In this document: positions 1 through 8,902 of the stretch, piece after piece
Position numbering within the stretch: the first letter of the stretch is position 1
How the letters are laid out: each line of letters starts with the position of its first letter
NCBI GenBank assembly: GCA_029258915.1
Contig: JAPDJU010000001.1
Location: 86,889 to 150,888 of the forward strand
Direction: 5' to 3'
Source of the DNA: Thermoproteota archaeon
GTDB taxonomy: Archaea > Thermoproteota > Thermoprotei_A > EX4484-217-1
Length of the DNA stretch: 64,000 nucleotides
The notes under the pieces: model-generated
The model's database searches: none
What the model was told of the DNA's origin: nothing
Seen by the model: only the letters and a program-made list of their open reading frames with translations
Position numbers and translations under genes: made by a program

Positions 1-611
1 TATGTTAGGGGGCCGTCTATGATAGCAATTTCAGGTTTTTCGCTAAGTATGAATCTGAGCTGATTCTCTAGCACCGGTCCTTCGACATCAGAGGTGTATA
101 CTAAAGAATGTTCTCTATCGCTAATAGAGACTTCAACAACATAGCCTAACCTATCATTAACACCGTGAGGCACCGGTTCCGAAAACTTAATAGTAGTTCC
201 ACCTTTAACTATGAAATTATTATCAGCTACCTTTATTTCTTTAGCATACTGCTTAATCATCTTCAGAAATCTTGAAGCCCTAATTCTTTGAGAAATATTA
301 ATCTTCTCTTTAGGATGTTTAACGTAAACCTCTTTCCCTCTGTAAAGCTCGACGGGAATTAGTCTGTTAGGATCATGATGATCGTAGTGATAATGGGTTA
401 TAATTACTATTTCTGCTTCCTTTAAATACTCACTTATTTCTTCAACTAATTCGTAAAGTTTCTCTACTTCAACTCTGTGAGGAGGTAGGCCAAAACGCCT
501 AGGGGCTAATGCTGCAGCAGGGTCTATATGTATTAGTGAGTCTTTAGTTTGAATGAATGTTGACTGAGAACGTACACCTAAACTATCGAAGGCTATGAGC
601 TTAATCTCCAT
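1..611 (-). CDS. UPF0282-type metallo-beta-lactamase-fold hydrolase (3' part cut off)
   Basis: The gene starts at the ATG complementary to 609-611 and runs off the left edge, giving about 203 residues. The N-terminus reads MEIKLIAFDSLGVRSQST, followed by a 'HIDPAAAL' strand and a THYHYDHHDP metal motif near residue 65. A later 'YTSDVEG' strand fits the metallo-beta-lactamase fold. The start sequence and the HYHYDHH form of the motif match the archaeal UPF0282 family, whose substrate is not established. No strong ribosome-binding site is visible. It is divergent from the methionyl-tRNA synthetase across a 131-base gap. The fold is secure; the function is unknown. Confidence 0.85.
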   Translation of the reverse strand, partial: MEIKLIAFDSLGVRSQSTFIQTKDSLIHIDPAAALAPRRFGLPPHRVEVEKLYELVEEISEYLKEAEIVIITHYHYDHHDPNRLIPVELYRGKEVYVKHPKEKINISQRIRASRFLKMIKQYAKEIKVADNNFIVKGGTTIKFSEPVPHGVNDRLGYVVEVSISDREHSLVYTSDVEGPVLENQLRFILSEKPEIAIIDGPLT

Positions 612-742
612 GGCAGCTCTTATCCTTATACTAAATTGCTAAAGTATTTAAGTACATGCTAAGTATTTATCTTTACTCAGAAAAACTTAAGTTAAAAAGT
701 GTTGTAAAACTGTTTTAGATTATTCAAAGAGGTGCTAGAAAA

Positions 743-2263
743 GTGGCATACAAGAAGTTTTACATAACAACGCCAATATACTATCCGAACAATCCACCGC
801 ACATAGGTACAGCATACACTACAGTAGTTGCAGATGTTATTGCAAGGTATAAGCAAAGCTTAAGATATGATGTCTTCTTCTTAACGGGAACCGACGAACA
901 TGGTATGAAAATTTTTAGAGAAGCTAAGAAGAGAGGGTTTAATGTTAAAGAATTTGTTGATAAACAAGCGGAAATATTTAAGAAAACGTGGAGTAAGCTA
1001 CTCATATCTTATAGTAGGTTTATAAGAACAACGGAGAAAGACCATGAAGAAACGGTTAAAGAGATTCTAAAGAAAATGTATGAAAGTGGAGACATTTACA
1101 AGGGATACTATGAGGGATTCTACTGTGTTGACTGTGAAAGATATTATACTCCTAAAGACTTAAAAAATGAACTCTGCCCCATACATTTAAGACCCGTTGA
1201 AAAACTAAGAATGGAATCTTACTTCTTCAAACTAAGTGCTTATAAAAATAAGCTTCTTAAATTCTATGAGGAAAATCCCGAATTCTTACCTGAAAGATAT
1301 AAAAACGAAATTATAAGTAAAGTTAAAGAAGAACTAAGAGACATAAGCATTTCTAGACCTAAAAAATATTTAGAATGGGGCATTCCATTACCTTTTGATG
1401 AAAACCATGTAGCTTACGTATGGATTGACGCTCTTCTAAACTATGTCTCAGGAATAGGATACCGTAGAAATGAAAAAGAGTTCTCCAAATACTGGCCGCC
1501 TGATATGCAGCTTATAGGTAAGGATATTTTATGGTTCCACACGGTTATTTGGCCAGCAATGCTTATGTCAGCTGGTTTAAAACTGCCCAAACGAATACTT
1601 GCCCACGGCTTCATAACTATAGGTGGACGTAAAGTTTCAAAATCCGCTGGGGCTAGAAGCCTAGATTACTATATTGATAAGTTCGGCGTAGATATCCTGC
1701 GCTACTATTTAGTACGTAAGTTCTCCCCATTTAAAGATGTAGAATTTAATGAAGAAGAACTAAGAAGTATGACTAATGCGGAGCTAGCTAACACTCTAGG
1801 AAACTTTGTAACTCGAGCTTTTGCCTTATATAGTAGGTACAACGAAATACTGGTTTTCACCGAGAAGCATCACTTAGAAGTTGAAGAAAAACTGAAAAAT
1901 GCTGTAGAGAAGGTTATAAATAATGCTGATAGGTTTATTGAAGAACTAAAAGTCAAGGAACTTATTGAAGAAATAATGAGAGTAGTATTTATGTTGAACA
2001 ATTACTTTAATGAGAAAGAACCATGGAAATTAGCTAAAAATAAGCAATATGAAGAATTTATAAAAGTAATGTTCAATTCGTTTGAAACTTTAGTTCACAT
2101 TGCCGCACTATTGTACCCTGTAATACCTCAATCGATGAATAGCCTGTTTAACTACTTAGGCTTTGAGAAGCCACTAAAAATAGTTGAATTAAAAGAGTAC
2201 GGTAAGAACATAGATTTTAGAAGAATAGAGAAAATTAAACCCATACTTTTCGCTAAACTCTAA
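743..2263 (+). CDS. metG: Methionyl-tRNA synthetase, bacterial-like short form
   Basis: Class I synthetase that charges tRNA-Met in the cytoplasm. The HIGH signature is PPHIG at residues 18-22 and the KMSKS loop is KVSKS at 297-301. A single zinc knuckle (C128, C131, C145, H148) lies in the connective peptide. The start is the GTG at 743 behind a GAGGTG site at 730-735. At 506 residues it ends after the anticodon-binding helices and has no EMAP/Trbp-like C-terminal domain. The single CxxC...CPxH knuckle and long stretches such as YEGFYCVDCERYYT and WGIPLPFDENHVAYVW resemble Thermus/Thermotoga-type bacterial MetRS more than the double-zinc form usual in archaea, so transfer from bacteria is plausible. 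Confidence 0.95.
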   Translation: MAYKKFYITTPIYYPNNPPHIGTAYTTVVADVIARYKQSLRYDVFFLTGTDEHGMKIFREAKKRGFNVKEFVDKQAEIFKKTWSKLLISYSRFIRTTEKDHEETVKEILKKMYESGDIYKGYYEGFYCVDCERYYTPKDLKNELCPIHLRPVEKLRMESYFFKLSAYKNKLLKFYEENPEFLPERYKNEIISKVKEELRDISISRPKKYLEWGIPLPFDENHVAYVWIDALLNYVSGIGYRRNEKEFSKYWPPDMQLIGKDILWFHTVIWPAMLMSAGLKLPKRILAHGFITIGGRKVSKSAGARSLDYYIDKFGVDILRYYLVRKFSPFKDVEFNEEELRSMTNAELANTLGNFVTRAFALYSRYNEILVFTEKHHLEVEEKLKNAVEKVINNADRFIEELKVKELIEEIMRVVFMLNNYFNEKEPWKLAKNKQYEEFIKVMFNSFETLVHIAALLYPVIPQSMNSLFNYLGFEKPLKIVELKEYGKNIDFRRIEKIKPILFAKL

Positions 2264-2635
2264 ACCCTATACCTTCTCCAAAATAAGCGAAAGAAGACAT
2301 AAAAAATTCTAACGGTAAAAGTCCACTTCCTATTTTAATGATGCCTAAGAACCGTAAACTCCATGGGTTCCCCTCTTCTCTCTACTACATTAACAACTAT
2401 GGTTTCCGAAGAAACCACTACTTTAGAGTTTTAAATTAAATCTTTCCTATATGTGTAGGAACATGGACCCCTAGCTGTGGCAAGTGTAGCTACATAGTTT
2501 AACCTTGCACTTTTAACAGTAACTTAAGTTCAGTAGTCCAAAATACATAAATTGTTCCGGACCCATTATATAATAGTATCACACTGTACTATGCAGGAAG
2601 TATTTTATTTATTGCCAATTATGCTGGTGTAAACT
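2264..2635. other. Intergenic stretch with a short hairpin
   Basis: No convincing gene is present. A perfect inverted repeat, GGTTTC-CGAA-GAAACC, occupies 2401-2416. A run of about 20 open codons ending at 2501 encodes a CGKC motif but has no start codon or ribosome-binding site. The segment may hold decayed coding sequence or a small RNA; neither can be shown. Confidence 0.3.
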
Positions 2636-3019
2636 TTGGAATGCCTAACGATTAAAAAAGAACTTATTAGGTTATTACGTAATAATAAGAAAATAAAATT
2701 TGTTGTCGACGATTCTATTAGAGGAGTAAGCGGTGTAAAACATAAAGTCGATATACATATCGTTGATCCATGCGATCTAGCTTTAGTAATAACTCACTAT
2801 GACTTAAAAATAGAAGTAATAAAAGCCGTTGTGATAAGTATAGATATACATATGCCAATAATCTTACTTGTAAATGAAAACAACTTTTTAAGATATAAAG
2901 AAGAATTATCTGAAATTCTAGAAACAATATCTCTGAAAATAATTACGTATAGTGATAAAGAACAAGACCTTATGAAAGTATATTATAAGGTAGTAGAGGA
3001 ATGCGAAAAGGCTAAATAA
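2636..3019 (+). CDS. Small conserved-looking protein with a nuclease-fold-like strand
   Basis: A 127-residue soluble protein that starts with TTG at 2636, six bases after a GGTG site at 2626-2629. Residues about 21-45 (VVDDSIRGVSGVKHKVDIHI) resemble the core strands of the restriction-endonuclease-like fold, where a G-x-SG-x-xH-x-xD pattern often precedes catalytic acidic residues. The C-terminal half is Lys/Glu-rich and helical. I do not recognise the family. A nuclease-like role is a guess from that single motif. It stands alone between two long non-coding gaps. Confidence 0.6.
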   Translation: MECLTIKKELIRLLRNNKKIKFVVDDSIRGVSGVKHKVDIHIVDPCDLALVITHYDLKIEVIKAVVISIDIHMPIILLVNENNFLRYKEELSEILETISLKIITYSDKEQDLMKVYYKVVEECEKAK

Positions 3020-3408
3020 TTAATGTTTCTCTTTTAAAAATAAACTCCCGTAAACCCTTAATTACACTCTCAGCATAGTTCATAGCTATTGAGGAACTTA
3101 CATATTTATTCAAAGCTAAAACAAGAGCATTACTTCTAACAAGAGATACCATGATATACCATAGGTTATTCCTTTTATGTATTCAAAAGTTTCAAGAGCA
3201 CAGATTACATTAAGGGGTAGGTCACCCATGGTATTTTATTATTCTTTATTCCCTATTACTAATATACGTGTCTAACGAGCTACCATGAACTATCAGAAAA
3301 CATCTCAACCCAGGTAACTGTTCCGTGACTGTTCCAAAATTCTCCCGACATGGATTTGGGACTACATTAAAAAATTAACAAAAACTAAGATTTCACATGG
3401 TGGTAGAC
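3020..3408. other. Intergenic region upstream of the secreted helical protein
   Basis: About 390 bases with stop codons in all frames. A direct repeat of ACTGTTCC occurs near 3317-3335. The only functional element I can support is a GGTGGT ribosome-binding site at 3399-3404 serving the ATG at 3409. Confidence 0.3.
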
Positions 3409-4677
3409 ATGAAAAAACTGTATGCACTAATGTTAATACCTATAATATTATTAGGCCTATTCGCCTCAGTAATTCCAGCAGCAGCCCAGGGAGAATCTGA
3501 GGATGAAAAGGCAAAAGCTCTTGCTGAAAAAATGATTATGATTGCTAATAGAACCATAAACTACGCCGAAACGGTGGTTAGTAGGCTTGAAGACATAGGT
3601 GTTGAGGTTCCTTCAGAAGCATTGGAAGCCCTAGACAACGCTACAACATATTTAGAGATAGCTAAAGAAGCCTTAAACACAGGCAATTACACTGATGCTG
3701 TAAAGTTGGCCTTAAAAGCTATGAGAAGTTCAAAATATACTGTTAGAGTATGTTTTAAAGCAGGTCTTGAAGTACTACATGTAAACAGGTCAGCAATAAT
3801 GAGAGCTATTGTCGGTAATGAAACGGTAAGAAAAGCTTACGGACTATTAATGCAGATAAAGTGGCTTAGAATAATAATCGAAAGATTTTTGCAAATGAAC
3901 CTCACGGTTTTAGGCGAAAATGCAGCCGCTATCCAGGAAAAACTTGTTGAACTAAATGAGACATTAGATGAGGCGGAGGAAAAACTTAGAGAAGGATTAG
4001 TTAATGAAACAGCAATTATTCTAAGCGATGTAAGAAAAGAAGTATTTAGACTTATAGCAGAATATCATAAAGTAATAGCTAAAATACATATGGAAAAGAG
4101 ATTAAGAATATGCATACATAGCTTAGAAAGGTTCTTAAAGACCATGCGAAAAAGACTAGAGAAGCTAAGAGTAGGCCTTAAAGAATTAGAAAATGAAGGA
4201 GTGAACGTAACAGTATACGTAAAGAAAATCAGAGAGCTAAATGAAACAATAACTGAAGTTTTAGTTAAAGTAGAAGCAGGTAACGTAACTAAAGAAACAG
4301 TGATACATATATTCATAGAAATATCAAGGCTATATCCGAAAATAAGAAGGATTAAGATTGAGAAAGAAATAATACCTAAACTTGAAGAGAAAATAAGCAA
4401 AGTAAGTGAGATCATTAACGAAGTATTAAAGATACGTGAAGAAAAACTGCGAAGTCTTATTGAGAAAATAGAGGAGAAATTGGAAGAGGAAAAAATGCCT
4501 GGAAGAAAAATGATGCTTAAACATTTTAAGGAAATGCTAATAAAGCTCCTTGAAAAACTTAAAGAACATAGGCAACATATGTTAGAAAAATTTGAAGAAT
4601 TAGAAGGGATGCTGCAAAGCTTAATTAGTGAAGTAGATGTAACACTTGGAGAAATTGAAGGAGAAATTGGTGCATAA
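3409..4677 (+). CDS. Secreted alpha-helical (coiled-coil) protein
   Basis: An upstream in-frame ATG exists at 3397, but the GGTGGT site at 3399-3404 points to the ATG at 3409, giving 422 residues. The N-terminus is a classical signal peptide (MKKLYALMLIPIILLGLFAS, then a VIPAAAQ cleavage region). The mature protein is almost entirely helical, rich in Lys, Glu and Leu, with many Asn-x-Thr/Ser sites (NRT, NYT, NVT, NET) that could be N-glycosylated outside the cell. No C-terminal membrane anchor is seen. It shares architecture and local wording (EDIGVEVP versus EDRGVKIP) with the protein at 18061-19425, so the two appear paralogous. The function is unknown; an envelope or extracellular structural role is inferred. 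Confidence 0.8.
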   Translation: MKKLYALMLIPIILLGLFASVIPAAAQGESEDEKAKALAEKMIMIANRTINYAETVVSRLEDIGVEVPSEALEALDNATTYLEIAKEALNTGNYTDAVKLALKAMRSSKYTVRVCFKAGLEVLHVNRSAIMRAIVGNETVRKAYGLLMQIKWLRIIIERFLQMNLTVLGENAAAIQEKLVELNETLDEAEEKLREGLVNETAIILSDVRKEVFRLIAEYHKVIAKIHMEKRLRICIHSLERFLKTMRKRLEKLRVGLKELENEGVNVTVYVKKIRELNETITEVLVKVEAGNVTKETVIHIFIEISRLYPKIRRIKIEKEIIPKLEEKISKVSEIINEVLKIREEKLRSLIEKIEEKLEEEKMPGRKMMLKHFKEMLIKLLEKLKEHRQHMLEKFEELEGMLQSLISEVDVTLGEIEGEIGA

Positions 4678-4705
4678 TTCTTTATAATAAATTAAAACAT
4701 CAAAG

Positions 4706-4712
4706 TTTTTTT
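4706..4712 (+). terminator. T-rich terminator
   Basis: A run of seven T residues about 30 bases after the stop of the secreted protein, followed by more T-rich sequence. It fits archaeal oligo-T termination. Confidence 0.45.
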
Positions 4713-4938
4713 ATTTAATAGTTTTAACACTATACCAGGCTTATCTGAGACCTGCCATCAACGTTATGTTTAATTCTTTCCTTACTTCCTCTGCCGTATT
4801 CTTCAGGTTCATATCACTTAGCTTCTCCATAGCTAGTAGCAACAATGTTTTTCAGTGATTATACATCATAGTCTATTTCTGAAATAAAGTTTTTAAACCC
4901 TAACTTATGTAAATTAAAGGTTTACGAGGAAGAGGAAA

Positions 4939-5634
4939 GTGAGCTATCGGAAACTAGCCCTACTAGATATGGATGGTACAGTACTTAAGGGTAGGAGTTT
5001 AGAAGTTATAGCTAGGTTAGGGTTTAAAAGGCAAATAGAGAAGCTTAAGAGAAAACGTTTAGAAGGCTTACTGAAAGGTTATGAGGAAAGCTTAAAAGTA
5101 GCTAAGCTGCTTAAAGGTGTTCCTCTATACAAGCTTATTGGCGAATTTGATAAGATGGGGTTTGTTAATGGTGCTAAAGAGTTTATTAGCTGGCTTAAGG
5201 GGTTGGGTTTTGTAACTGTTCTCGTAACTGTTTCATACGATGTTTTAGCCGAAAGAGTAGTCAAGGCTCTAGGTATCGATGATTTTTATGCTAATAAACT
5301 TGAAGTTAACGATGGAATAATTACTGGTAATATAATTATGCCTCTTGGATGGCAATATGTAAAAAACTGCATGTTTAAGTCTGTATGCAAGCTAAATGTA
5401 TTGTTCGAAGCTATGAGAAAGTATAATGTACCTATAGGTAGAACCATAGCTATAGGTGATACAGTTTTAGATAAATGTATGTTAAAGTATTCAGGTTTAG
5501 GCATTGCCTTTAACCCTAAAGACCAAGAAATAATAGATGTAGCTGATGTAGTTGTTTATGGGGACTTTTTTAGGTTAAAACATACGCTTGAAAATCTAAA
5601 CTCATTTAAAAATATTATCACATGTAATATGTAA
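4939..5634 (+). CDS. HAD-superfamily phosphatase, phosphoserine phosphatase-like
   Basis: A 231-residue cytoplasmic phosphatase starting with GTG at 4939 behind GAGGAAGAGG. Motif I is DMDGT at residues 10-14 (nucleophile D10). Motif II is VTVSYD near residues 93-98. The motif III lysine is probably in the CKLNVL segment. Motif IV is GDTVLD near residue 173, followed by LGIAFNPKD, a tail typical of SerB-type enzymes. These fit the SerB/phosphoserine phosphatase branch, which hydrolyses O-phosphoserine, but related HAD enzymes act on other small phosphates, so the substrate is not certain. The PHP-domain gene follows after 14 bases and is probably co-transcribed. Confidence 0.8.
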   Translation: MSYRKLALLDMDGTVLKGRSLEVIARLGFKRQIEKLKRKRLEGLLKGYEESLKVAKLLKGVPLYKLIGEFDKMGFVNGAKEFISWLKGLGFVTVLVTVSYDVLAERVVKALGIDDFYANKLEVNDGIITGNIIMPLGWQYVKNCMFKSVCKLNVLFEAMRKYNVPIGRTIAIGDTVLDKCMLKYSGLGIAFNPKDQEIIDVADVVVYGDFFRLKHTLENLNSFKNIITCNM

Positions 5635-5648
5635 GGAGGTTTTATTGT

Positions 5649-6302
5649 ATGAGCGTCTTTGACCTACATATACACACCACATTCTCTGACGGAGTAATGG
5701 ATGTAGAAACTGTTCTTAAAATAGCTGAAAAACTTAAGTTCACAGGTGTTTCAATAACAGATCATGACACATTAAAGGGTTCTTTAAAAGCCTTAGCCAT
5801 ACAGAAAAACTATAATGTCCTAGTTATACCGGGTATCGAAGTTTCTACAAAGTATGGACATATTTTAGTCTATGGTCTGACAGAGCTAAAATATTCATCA
5901 ATAGATGAGCTTTATGATGTTGTACATGAAAATGGAGGATTAATAGCGATAGCACACCCATATGGTAGGCTTCTCTTCTTTAAATATCCTATAGTTGACA
6001 TGGATGATTTACTTGAAAAAGCGGATGCCATAGAGTGTACTAACGGAAGAGTATACAGTAAATGTAATGTTAAAGCCTATGTTTTATCTGAAAAGTTTAA
6101 TAAGCCATGTATTGGAGGTAGTGATGCTCATATACCTGAGGAAATAGGTTCCACATTAACGTTAGTCTACGAGAACATAGAGTCTATTGACGACTTCATT
6201 TCAGCAGTGAAAAAAGGTAAGACAAAAACTTTGGGAAGTAAAAGTTTACTTTCAATAATGCGTTCCATAATTGCTAAGAGAATTAAGTATCTAAGGTTTT
6301 AA
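5649..6302 (+). CDS. PHP-domain phosphoesterase
   Basis: A 217-residue protein preceded by an excellent AAGGAGGT site at 5633-5640. The N-terminus FDLHIHTTFSDG carries the HxH metal ligands of the PHP fold. TDHDT near residue 38 and the later AHPYG and GSDAH segments supply the remaining His/Asp ligands. The family hydrolyses phosphate esters such as nucleoside 3',5'-bisphosphates or, in HisK-type members, histidinol phosphate; the specificity here is unresolved. It lies 14 bases after the HAD phosphatase, suggesting a two-gene phosphatase operon. Confidence 0.85.
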   Translation: MSVFDLHIHTTFSDGVMDVETVLKIAEKLKFTGVSITDHDTLKGSLKALAIQKNYNVLVIPGIEVSTKYGHILVYGLTELKYSSIDELYDVVHENGGLIAIAHPYGRLLFFKYPIVDMDDLLEKADAIECTNGRVYSKCNVKAYVLSEKFNKPCIGGSDAHIPEEIGSTLTLVYENIESIDDFISAVKKGKTKTLGSKSLLSIMRSIIAKRIKYLRF

Positions 6303-6499
6303 ACACATGCTTACGGGTAAATACAGTGTTATTAATGATAACATTGCTTTCTGAAAGATTATTGTTAATACAAAGCTACTTGGTCAAGCGTATATACGAC
6401 CATATATACAAGCGTACCGACAAATCTTATGCCTTAAGTCTTTTAAAAGTAATGAAATTAACGATTTAAACGAAAACGCGGAAAATAAGGTGGTAATTA

Positions 6500-6748
6500 A
6501 TGGGTTTAGCGTTCCTAGCACTTGCAGGAGCAATATTAGGCTTCACATTAGGTTTTAGCTTAACTAAAAAATATAATAAACTTCAAAACGCTATTATGCT
6601 TGCTCCTTTAGGTGCTATTTTGCTTCCTCTCTCGATATTTACTTTAACCTTAGCTATCAGAGCCCTCATGTTTCTAAGCTTACTTGAAGTAACCACCATA
6701 GTTGTTGCGGTAGCAATACTTGTATTCTGGTCTGAGAAGTTCTTCTAA
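6500..6748 (+). CDS. Small two- to three-helix membrane protein
   Basis: An 82-residue protein with an AGGTGG ribosome-binding site at 6488-6493. An N-terminal hydrophobic helix with small residues (LALAGAILGFTLGFSL), a short basic loop (KKYNK) and a long hydrophobic C-terminal half suggest two or three membrane segments. It ends nine bases before the phosphoglycolate phosphatase and is probably in the same transcript. I do not recognise the family. Confidence 0.65.
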   Translation: MGLAFLALAGAILGFTLGFSLTKKYNKLQNAIMLAPLGAILLPLSIFTLTLAIRALMFLSLLEVTTIVVAVAILVFWSEKFF

Positions 6749-6757
6749 CGATGAAGT

Positions 6758-7486
6758 ATGTTTAAAATTAAAGCAATAGTTACAGACATAGATGGGACAC
6801 TAACTATTAACCGTGAAGACTATAGACTCGAAATTAAAGCCATAAAAGCCATAAGGAAAGCAGAGAACAATGGTATTCCTATCGTTTTAGTTTCCGGCAA
6901 TGCTTTACCGGTTGTGGTTTCTTTATCAACATATATTGGGACTTCAGGACCTGTTATCAGCGAAAATGGGTGCCTAATTTTCTATAAAGGTAAAATATAC
7001 AATGTAGCAACCTTCTCTAGTAAGAAAGCCGTACCTATAGTAGTGGAGAAATTTAAAGACTTCATAGAGCCAGTGTGGCAAAATACTTACAGAACATTTG
7101 ACTTTGCATTTAATGTTAAGAAAGAATTCAGGGAACAATCATATGCTATATCATTAAAAATCCAGAAGTTTCTAAAGGAAAAAGGTTTCAAGGACATCGT
7201 AGTTTCTTTTAGCGGTTATGCAATACATCTTATGCCTGTAAGCGGAGGTAAAGATAAAGGATTACTAAAGGCGTTAGAACTAATGTCTGTTAGAAGAGAT
7301 GAAGTAGTATGTATCGGTGATGGCTTAAACGATATAGACCTTTTCAGAGTATGTCCATTTTCCGCTACAGTATCTAATGCTGATGAAAAGCTTAAGGAAA
7401 TAGCAGCATATGTTGCATCTAAACCTAGTGGTAAGGGGTTTGCTGAAATAGTAGATTATATTTTAAGACAGCATAAAACTACATAA
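6758..7486 (+). CDS. Archaeal phosphoglycolate phosphatase (HAD subfamily IIB)
   Basis: A 242-residue cytoplasmic enzyme expected to dephosphorylate 2-phosphoglycolate. Motif I is DIDGTL at residues 9-14. Motif II is the VLVSGN segment near residue 47. A conserved GPVISENGC follows in the C2B cap region. The motif III lysine is probably K166 of GGKDKG, and motif IV is GDGLNDIDLF near residue 188. Size and wording match the archaeal Ta0175-type family. The start ATG at 6758 has only a weak upstream site, so translation may be coupled to the small membrane protein just before it. Confidence 0.88.
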   Translation: MFKIKAIVTDIDGTLTINREDYRLEIKAIKAIRKAENNGIPIVLVSGNALPVVVSLSTYIGTSGPVISENGCLIFYKGKIYNVATFSSKKAVPIVVEKFKDFIEPVWQNTYRTFDFAFNVKKEFREQSYAISLKIQKFLKEKGFKDIVVSFSGYAIHLMPVSGGKDKGLLKALELMSVRRDEVVCIGDGLNDIDLFRVCPFSATVSNADEKLKEIAAYVASKPSGKGFAEIVDYILRQHKTT

Positions 7487-7498
7487 ACATAGTGAGCG

Positions 7499-8263
7499 CT
7501 ATTTTTCATCCATTAGTGTTATAACATCCAAGTCTTTAGGAACGTAAACTGATATGTTATCTATTTTAAAGGTCTTAGGTAAATTCAGTATAAACCCTAC
7601 ATGAGTTAGTATAAGCTTCCTTACTTTAGCTTTTAAAGCTAACTTTATTGCATCAGATATTGTTGAATGCCCCGTGTTATGAGCTAATTTTTCAAAACCC
7701 TGCATAAAGGAAGCATCGTGAATTAAAACGTCTACTTTCCCAGCCTCTGTTTCTAAGACACTATTAGGTGATGTATCCCCAGTATACAGTATAGTTAATT
7801 TGTTCTTAACACTAACTTTGTACATTAAGGCTTCTGATACATGTTTAGCTCTATAAGACCAAACCTTAATTTTCTCATCATCGTACGCTAGCTCTCCATT
7901 ATACCCGCTTAAATATTTTAAATCGATCTTAATTTTTAAATTCGTGGTGAGTTTTAATAGTGAGCGTATAGTTTCTTTAATCCATTCTGGTGAAATAATT
8001 TTTAACACTTTACTATAACCAAAAACGGCCAAGTTTGCTATATATGTAGGTAGGCTTAAAATGTGGTCTCCATGAATATGTGTTATGAATACGGCTTTAA
8101 TGTTTAAAGGATTTAGCTTCGATTTCTGAAAATTCTTAAAGCTGCCTTCACCAACGTCAAATAGGTATATGTTTTCATCAACTTTTAGAGCTATTGACAT
8201 ACATGTTCTAGAAGCAGGAGCTACCCAACCGCCTGTACCTAGAAAGTATAGATGAACAGACAT
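7499..8263 (-). CDS. RNase Z-like metallo-beta-lactamase hydrolase
   Basis: A 254-residue metallo-hydrolase. After an N-terminal YFLGTGG strand it carries the HIHGDH metal motif near residue 62, a YTGDTSPN strand with a bridging Asp, and an IHDASFM / HTGHSTISDA / LTHVG C-terminal set. These are the landmarks of the RNase Z (ElaC) group, which removes 3' trailers from tRNA precursors. It is shorter than the usual roughly 300 residues, and the terminal LTHVG lacks the THxSxRY form of proven RNase Z, so another MBL substrate is possible. It starts three bases after the end of the ECF-type gene, so the two form an operon. Confidence 0.75.
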   Translation of the reverse strand: MSVHLYFLGTGGWVAPASRTCMSIALKVDENIYLFDVGEGSFKNFQKSKLNPLNIKAVFITHIHGDHILSLPTYIANLAVFGYSKVLKIISPEWIKETIRSLLKLTTNLKIKIDLKYLSGYNGELAYDDEKIKVWSYRAKHVSEALMYKVSVKNKLTILYTGDTSPNSVLETEAGKVDVLIHDASFMQGFEKLAHNTGHSTISDAIKLALKAKVRKLILTHVGFILNLPKTFKIDNISVYVPKDLDVITLMDEK

Positions 8264-8266
8264 AGC

Positions 8267-8824
8267 TTATAACCGTACTTTACCCATGTTCTTAAGTATT
8301 TTTAGAATAGCTACAACTATAACTAAAGCTACAGGTGCTGGAGCAAAAACTAAAAGAAACGATGCTGTAAAAGCGAATTCTAGGTTAATAAATTTCTCTA
8401 AACCCTCAACAAGCATTGCCGATGCGAGAAACCATAAACCTAACGCTATTATCGCTGATCCTACAATTAATCCTAGACAAGACGAAACTATTAAAGCAAT
8501 AATCCAGTTAACATTTTTTCTCCTCAAAACCTTGTATGTAAGACCCATGATGTAAAAGCCCATGAAGTTTGCCGGTGTACCACTAAATATTGTTAGAAGA
8601 GGTGTTCCATACCTTATAATGCTCGCTATAAACGTACCTATAGCTGCACTTAAACCAGCAATTAAAGGGGTTGCTACTATAGCTGCAATCATGGGTATAG
8701 CTATTGCCGGTCTGAACTGTATAAAGTATGGTCCCGTAGGAATGTATGCTGTAAGAAGCGAAGTTGCAGCATAAAGTGAAGCATATATGGCTATTGCTGC
8801 TACGTCTTTGCTTTTAAGCTGCAT
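8267..8824 (-). CDS. ECF-transporter substrate-binding (S) component-like membrane protein
   Basis: A 185-residue protein with about five or six hydrophobic segments. A GTG at 8833 is possible, but the GGGTGGG site just upstream favours the ATG at 8824 (MQLKSKDVAAIA). The pattern (KDVAAIAIYASLYAAT, FIQFRPAIAIPMIAA, then a GTPANFMGF turn) resembles the S components of energy-coupling-factor vitamin or queuosine transporters. No EcfA or EcfT gene is nearby, so it would depend on modules elsewhere. The substrate is not predictable. It is followed directly by the RNase Z-like gene. Confidence 0.7.
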   Translation of the reverse strand: MQLKSKDVAAIAIYASLYAATSLLTAYIPTGPYFIQFRPAIAIPMIAAIVATPLIAGLSAAIGTFIASIIRYGTPLLTIFSGTPANFMGFYIMGLTYKVLRRKNVNWIIALIVSSCLGLIVGSAIIALGLWFLASAMLVEGLEKFINLEFAFTASFLLVFAPAPVALVIVVAILKILKNMGKVRL

Positions 8825-8902
8825 GTTGCCCACCCATGCTTTAAACGTGTTAAAGTGTTAGTAACTATTAAACATATTTTACGGTTAAAGCTTTGGAAGC
8901 AA

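Noticed and set aside
2440..2501. Thioredoxin- or zinc-ribbon-like fragment with CGKC
   Set aside because: Only about 20 codons, without a start codon or ribosome-binding site.
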